In this document: piece after piece, positions 5,863 to 9,045 of the stretch
How positions within the stretch are numbered: the stretch's first letter is position 1
How the letters are laid out: each line of letters begins with the position of its first letter
Assembly: GCA_964548165.1 (NCBI GenBank)
Contig: CAZJQD010000071.1
Span: 1 to 9,045, forward strand
Source: CAZJQD01 sp964548165 [NCBI: uncultured bacterium]
GTDB taxonomy: Bacteria > UBA8481
Length of the DNA stretch: 9,045 bases
Reading direction: 5' to 3'
Made by a program: the position numbers and the translations under genes
Notes under the pieces: generated by a model
The model's database searches: none
Told to the model about the DNA's origin: nothing
The model's input: the letters and a program-made list of their open reading frames with translations, nothing else

Positions 5863-6939
5863 ATGCCCGGAATCTTCAGTGAAGTGAAGCCCGGCGTCGT
5901 CACCGGCGCCGATGTCCAGAAGGTCTTTGCCATCGCCAAGGCGAACGCCTTCGCGCTCCCGGCCGTCAACGTCATCGGCTCCAGCTCCGTCAACGCCGTG
6001 ATGGAGGTCGCTCGCGTCGTCAACTCTCCCGTCATCATTCAGTTCTCGAACGGCGGCGCCGCGTTCAACGCGGGCAAGGGTTGTCCGTCGGACAAGGTCC
6101 GCCCCGACGTCGTCGGCGGCATCGCCGGCGCGAAGCACATCCACACGCTGGCCGAGCACTACGGCGTCGCCGTCATCCTCCACACCGACCACGCCGCCAA
6201 GAAGCTCCTCCCCTGGATCGACGGCCTCCTCACCGCCGGCGAGAAGCACTTCGCCGAGACCGGCAAGTCGCTCTACTCCTCCCATATGCTCGATCTCTCC
6301 GAGGACCCCCTCGAGGAGAACATCGAGATCTCCTGCAAGTACCTGGAGCGGATGAAGAAGATCGGGATGACGCTGGAAGTCGAGCTCGGGTGCACGGGCG
6401 GCGAGGAGGACGGCGTCGACAACACCGGCCTCGACAACTCCGCGCTCTACACCCAGCCCGAGGATGTCGCGAGGATGTACGAGGCCCTCGGCAAGATCAG
6501 CGATCGCTTCATGATCGCGGCCGCGTTCGGAAACGTCCACGGCGTCTACAAGCCCGGCAACGTCAAGCTCACCCCGAAGATCCTCAAGAACTCGCAGGAC
6601 CACATCCAGGCGAAGTTCAAGACCGGGCCGAATCCCGTGAACTTCGTCTTCCATGGAGGCTCGGGTTCGTCGCGTGAGGAGATCCGCGAGGGCATCTCGT
6701 ACGGCGTCATCAAGATGAACATCGACACCGACACGCAGTGGGCCTACTGGGACGGCGTCCGCGCCTTCTACAAGAAGAACGAGGGATACCTGCAGGGACA
6801 ACTCGGCAATCCCGAGGGCGCCGACAAGCCGAACAAGAAGTTCTACGATCCGCGCGTCTGGGTCCGCAAGGCCGAGGAGTCGATGGTCGCCCGCCTGAAG
6901 ATCGCCTTCGAGGACCTCAACTGCCTCAACCGTAACTGA
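5863..6939 (+). CDS. fbaA: Fructose-bisphosphate aldolase, class II (type A)
   Basis: This 358-residue enzyme cleaves fructose 1,6-bisphosphate reversibly to dihydroxyacetone phosphate and glyceraldehyde 3-phosphate in cytoplasmic glycolysis and gluconeogenesis. It aligns by eye along its whole length with Escherichia coli FbaA (359 residues). Key residues are present: catalytic D109 and zinc ligand H110 in 'ILHTDH' (105-110), E174 in 'EVELGCTGGEEDG', the E181-E182 loop, zinc ligands H226 ('GNVHGVYKPGN') and H264 ('FVFHGGSGS'), and the phosphate-binding 'NIDTDTQW' (286-293). The protein belongs to the dimeric, zinc-dependent type A group rather than the shorter type B. Every lysine codon is AAG, and codon choice is strongly GC-ending, as expected for a highly expressed gene in a GC-rich genome. 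It stands alone: a gap with a promoter-like patch lies before it, and a strong hairpin and a convergent receptor gene lie after it. No truncation or frameshift is seen. Confidence 0.97.
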   Translation: MPGIFSEVKPGVVTGADVQKVFAIAKANAFALPAVNVIGSSSVNAVMEVARVVNSPVIIQFSNGGAAFNAGKGCPSDKVRPDVVGGIAGAKHIHTLAEHYGVAVILHTDHAAKKLLPWIDGLLTAGEKHFAETGKSLYSSHMLDLSEDPLEENIEISCKYLERMKKIGMTLEVELGCTGGEEDGVDNTGLDNSALYTQPEDVARMYEALGKISDRFMIAAAFGNVHGVYKPGNVKLTPKILKNSQDHIQAKFKTGPNPVNFVFHGGSGSSREEIREGISYGVIKMNIDTDTQWAYWDGVRAFYKKNEGYLQGQLGNPEGADKPNKKFYDPRVWVRKAEESMVARLKIAFEDLNCLNRN

Positions 6940-6948
6940 CGCCGAGTT

Positions 6949-6975
6949 CCGGCGCGGACTTCACGTCCGCGCCGG
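6949..6975. terminator. Hairpin terminator between convergent aldolase and receptor genes
   Basis: A perfect 11-bp stem, CCGGCGCGGAC (6949-6959) with GTCCGCGCCGG (6965-6975), closes a 5-base loop TTCAC. It starts 9 bases after the aldolase stop. The plus-strand side is followed by TTCTC, a poor but usable U-rich tail. The minus-strand side has none, so it most likely terminates the aldolase transcript and may also block read-through from the receptor. Confidence 0.7.
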
Positions 6976-7002
6976 TTCTCAGTCGCCTTCAGTCCCAAGC
7001 CG

Positions 7003-9045
7003 TCACCAATCCAGGACCATGCGAGCGTCGAGGCTCCTGCCCTGGCCTGGCAGTCGCGCGCCCAGCGCGAGATCGCCGGCGACGCGGTTTCGGCCGGCGG
7101 TGTGCGGCGCATAGTACTTCTCCAGGACGTTCTGTATGCCAAGGATGACCGTGACCCCCCGCGTCGGCCGCCAGCGGGCGTCCACGTGCGTGACACCGTA
7201 CCCACCCGTCGGCGTCTCGCCGTTCGTCGCCGAGACCCGGTCCTGGCGCGCCGCGAACTCCTCCTCGACGCCGATCGTCCAGTCCCCGCCTGTCCACTCG
7301 ACCCTGGCGTGCCCCGAGAGCGGCGCGATCCGGTAGAGGTTGTCGGAGATGTCCTTGCGGCATCCGCGCACCCAGCTCACGACTCCCGAAGCTTCCAGCC
7401 CGTGCGTAAGGTCGAGCCACCACTCCAGGTCCGCGCCCGCGAACTCCGCGTCGACGTTCGCGAACCTGAGCGGCGTTGAGTCGCCGCCCATCATCGCCGA
7501 GACCTGCTCGACCGTGGTGTTGACGGTCCCGGGCGTGGCGTCGTAGGGCACGCCCTGGATGAAGTCGGTAACGCGTCGATAGAACCCACGCGGCGCCAGG
7601 CGAAAGCGCGGACCCGTCCACGCGAAACCCAGCTCGACCTCGTGGCTGACCTCGGATCGGAGGTTGAGATCGCCAACGTAAGTGTTGCCGTCCGCCAACC
7701 CCGTTGAGGCCTCCATCGGCATCCAGGCGTAACGTTCGATATAGGACGGAGCCCTCGTCTTGCGCGCGCCGCCAACCTGGAACGACCATCCGTCCGCGAG
7801 ATCGCCCGAGACGACGACCGAGGCGTCGATGTTGTGATCGTCGTGACTACGGGGAGAGGCATGGAACGAATCCCGGAGGCTCCGGGCCATCGCGTTGAAT
7901 CCGCCCGAGAGTTCGCCGGGCCCGGCCTGCGACCGCACGCTCGTGTACCGCGCCCCGAGCTCCACTACCCACGGCGCCCCGGCCTCGCGAACGGAGAACG
8001 GCAGGCTCCACGCCGCGAAGCCGCTCGTCCGGTCACGTTCGATCTCGTTGAACGCAGCCGTGTAGAAGGTCGAGTCCTGGGGATTGAAGAGCCGCTTGTT
8101 CTGATCCTCGCCTCGCCCTTCGATACCCAGCGTGAGCGATCCGCGTGGCAAGTCGAAGGAGGCCTCGAGCGATCCGCCGCGGCTCCTTGTCACGTCGCGT
8201 GAGTACCGCAGGCGATTCGCGGCGGGAGTACGCATCCGGAAGTTGTCCATCTCGTGATCGATATACGTGTAGTCCCAGGACGCCTTCAGAGCCGCAGGTC
8301 CGATGACGCCCGACCAGCGAGCGGAGACGATATCGGCGTCGGCGAACGTCATGTCCATCGGGAGCGCGGGTGTTCCCGCCAGCCGCGTCTCGACGATCCG
8401 GTAGTCGGCAGAAAGTTCGCCGAATCGGCCCCGGGCGCTGAGCCCGCCGCCCGCTGCCATCCGCTCGAACCCGCTCGGGCGGACCCGGCCTCCCGGGAAC
8501 CCGTAATCGTCCGACTTCTCGATGCTCCCGGATGCGTACGTCTTCCACCAATCGCGCGCGAGATAGACCGTGCCCGCGCCATCCCTTCGATCGTGCCGCG
8601 GCAGACCTCCTCCTTCGATCCGCCCTCCGAATCGCCACTCCGGTTCCTCCGCGTAGGTGCCTCGACGCGAGGTCGCCGTCACGCGGCCTCCCGGGGCATC
8701 GGGAGCGGTGCGCACCGAGAGCCCGCCGCGGTCCAACTCGATCGTCGCGATGAGACCGGGCGGCGCATAGTGGAGCGGCGCATCCATCCAGTTCGAACAG
8801 GCCGGGATGATCTCGGCGCCGTCGACGGTCGTCGCGACGCGCGTGCCGTGGAGGCCGCGGTGCTGCACCTGGCCCGTCACGGGGCCGTTGCCGACCGGCG
8901 AGACACCGGGCAGGCGTGCCGCCTGGTCGGTCGAACTGGCGGACCGCCGGGGAGCAAGATAGACGTTGAGTCGCGCGGGCGCGGCGGCCGCGTGCGGCTC
9001 GGCTGACGCTTCGACGCGGACGTCGTCGAGCGCGATCTCATCGAG
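7003..9045 (-). CDS. oprC: TonB-dependent outer-membrane copper receptor, OprC/NosA family (5' end outside window)
   Basis: The frame stays open from the stop (7003-7005) to the right edge, giving 680 residues; the signal peptide and true start lie beyond it. The visible N-terminus 'LDEIALDDVRVEAS' looks like a TonB box. The plug follows: 'LPGVSPVG' and 'QHRGLHGTRVATTVDGAEI'. The 22-stranded barrel makes up the rest and ends in tryptophan, the usual aromatic C-terminus for outer-membrane insertion. Two motifs identify the family: CxxxM at visible residues 83-87 ('ACSNWMDAPLHY') and HxM at 264-266 ('DHEMDNFRMRTP'). In Pseudomonas OprC the equivalent cysteine, two methionines and histidine bind copper. 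The methionine-rich stretch that I recall after the HxM motif of OprC is not seen here. A GTG at 8880 could be mistaken for the start but would remove the TonB box and part of the plug. The protein would import copper across the outer membrane using TonB energy. It converges on the aldolase and has no visible partner gene. Confidence 0.85.
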   Translation of the reverse strand, partial: LDEIALDDVRVEASAEPHAAAAPARLNVYLAPRRSASSTDQAARLPGVSPVGNGPVTGQVQHRGLHGTRVATTVDGAEIIPACSNWMDAPLHYAPPGLIATIELDRGGLSVRTAPDAPGGRVTATSRRGTYAEEPEWRFGGRIEGGGLPRHDRRDGAGTVYLARDWWKTYASGSIEKSDDYGFPGGRVRPSGFERMAAGGGLSARGRFGELSADYRIVETRLAGTPALPMDMTFADADIVSARWSGVIGPAALKASWDYTYIDHEMDNFRMRTPAANRLRYSRDVTRSRGGSLEASFDLPRGSLTLGIEGRGEDQNKRLFNPQDSTFYTAAFNEIERDRTSGFAAWSLPFSVREAGAPWVVELGARYTSVRSQAGPGELSGGFNAMARSLRDSFHASPRSHDDHNIDASVVVSGDLADGWSFQVGGARKTRAPSYIERYAWMPMEASTGLADGNTYVGDLNLRSEVSHEVELGFAWTGPRFRLAPRGFYRRVTDFIQGVPYDATPGTVNTTVEQVSAMMGGDSTPLRFANVDAEFAGADLEWWLDLTHGLEASGVVSWVRGCRKDISDNLYRIAPLSGHARVEWTGGDWTIGVEEEFAARQDRVSATNGETPTGGYGVTHVDARWRPTRGVTVILGIQNVLEKYYAPHTAGRNRVAGDLALGARLPGQGRSLDARMVLDW

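Noticed and set aside
5713-6801. Long minus-strand frame of 362 codons opposite the aldolase
   Set aside because: The aldolase on the plus strand matches a known family residue for residue. The opposite frame is a shadow made of valine/aspartate/glycine/leucine runs that mirror the GC-ending codons.
1-9045. A single metal-uptake system joining the ABC importer and the copper receptor
   Set aside because: They are about 6 kb apart, in opposite orientation, and separated by an unrelated operon and a housekeeping gene. The shared theme of metals may be chance.
1-9045. CRISPR array, tRNA, rRNA, insertion sequence or phage genes
   Set aside because: No regularly spaced repeats, cloverleaf-like or rRNA-like sequence, transposase or integrase motifs were seen on either strand.

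Overview
The window is GC-rich throughout and carries dense, leucine/alanine/arginine-rich coding sequence. A TonB-dependent outer-membrane receptor shows that the organism is a Gram-negative, diderm bacterium. The sequence does not settle the phylum. The many GTG-type start options, long overlapping shadow frames and strong GC bias fit a high-GC lineage, possibly uncultivated, but that is inference only.

Layout. (1) Positions 1-986, plus strand: the tail of an ABC ATPase overlapping (ATGA) a complete ABC-3 family permease. This is the end of a ZnuC/ZnuB or MntB-like transition-metal importer operon. (2) Positions 987-1110: a short gap dominated by an imperfect palindrome (1032-1095) that looks like a mobile or REP-like element. 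(3) Positions 1111-5680, plus strand: a tightly packed four-gene operon. It holds a membrane-anchored family 2 glycosyltransferase, two paralogous radical SAM enzymes with a reduced SPASM/twitch-like C-terminal cysteine set, and a polytopic GT-C-like membrane glycosyltransferase. Gene junctions are -4, +19 and +7 bp. The likely product is a modified glycan or glycolipid assembled at the cytoplasmic membrane. The substrate is unknown and this is the least explained system here. (4) Positions 5681-5862: a gap with a possible weak terminator and a promoter-like region. (5) Positions 5863-6939, plus strand: a class IIA fructose-bisphosphate aldolase with a good ribosome binding site, followed by a perfect 11-bp hairpin at 6949-6975. 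(6) Positions 7003-9045, minus strand: a TonB-dependent receptor running off the right edge. Its visible CxxxM and HxM motifs place it in the OprC/NosA copper-receptor family.

How the genes fit together. The aldolase is housekeeping carbon metabolism. The metal ABC importer at the left edge and the copper receptor at the right edge are both metal-uptake parts, but they lie about 6 kb apart in opposite orientation, and nothing shows that they cooperate. The four-gene glycosyltransferase/radical SAM cluster is a self-contained unit. The two radical SAM enzymes share an unusual linker motif and identical auxiliary-cysteine spacing, so they probably arose by tandem duplication and may catalyse successive steps on the same kind of substrate.
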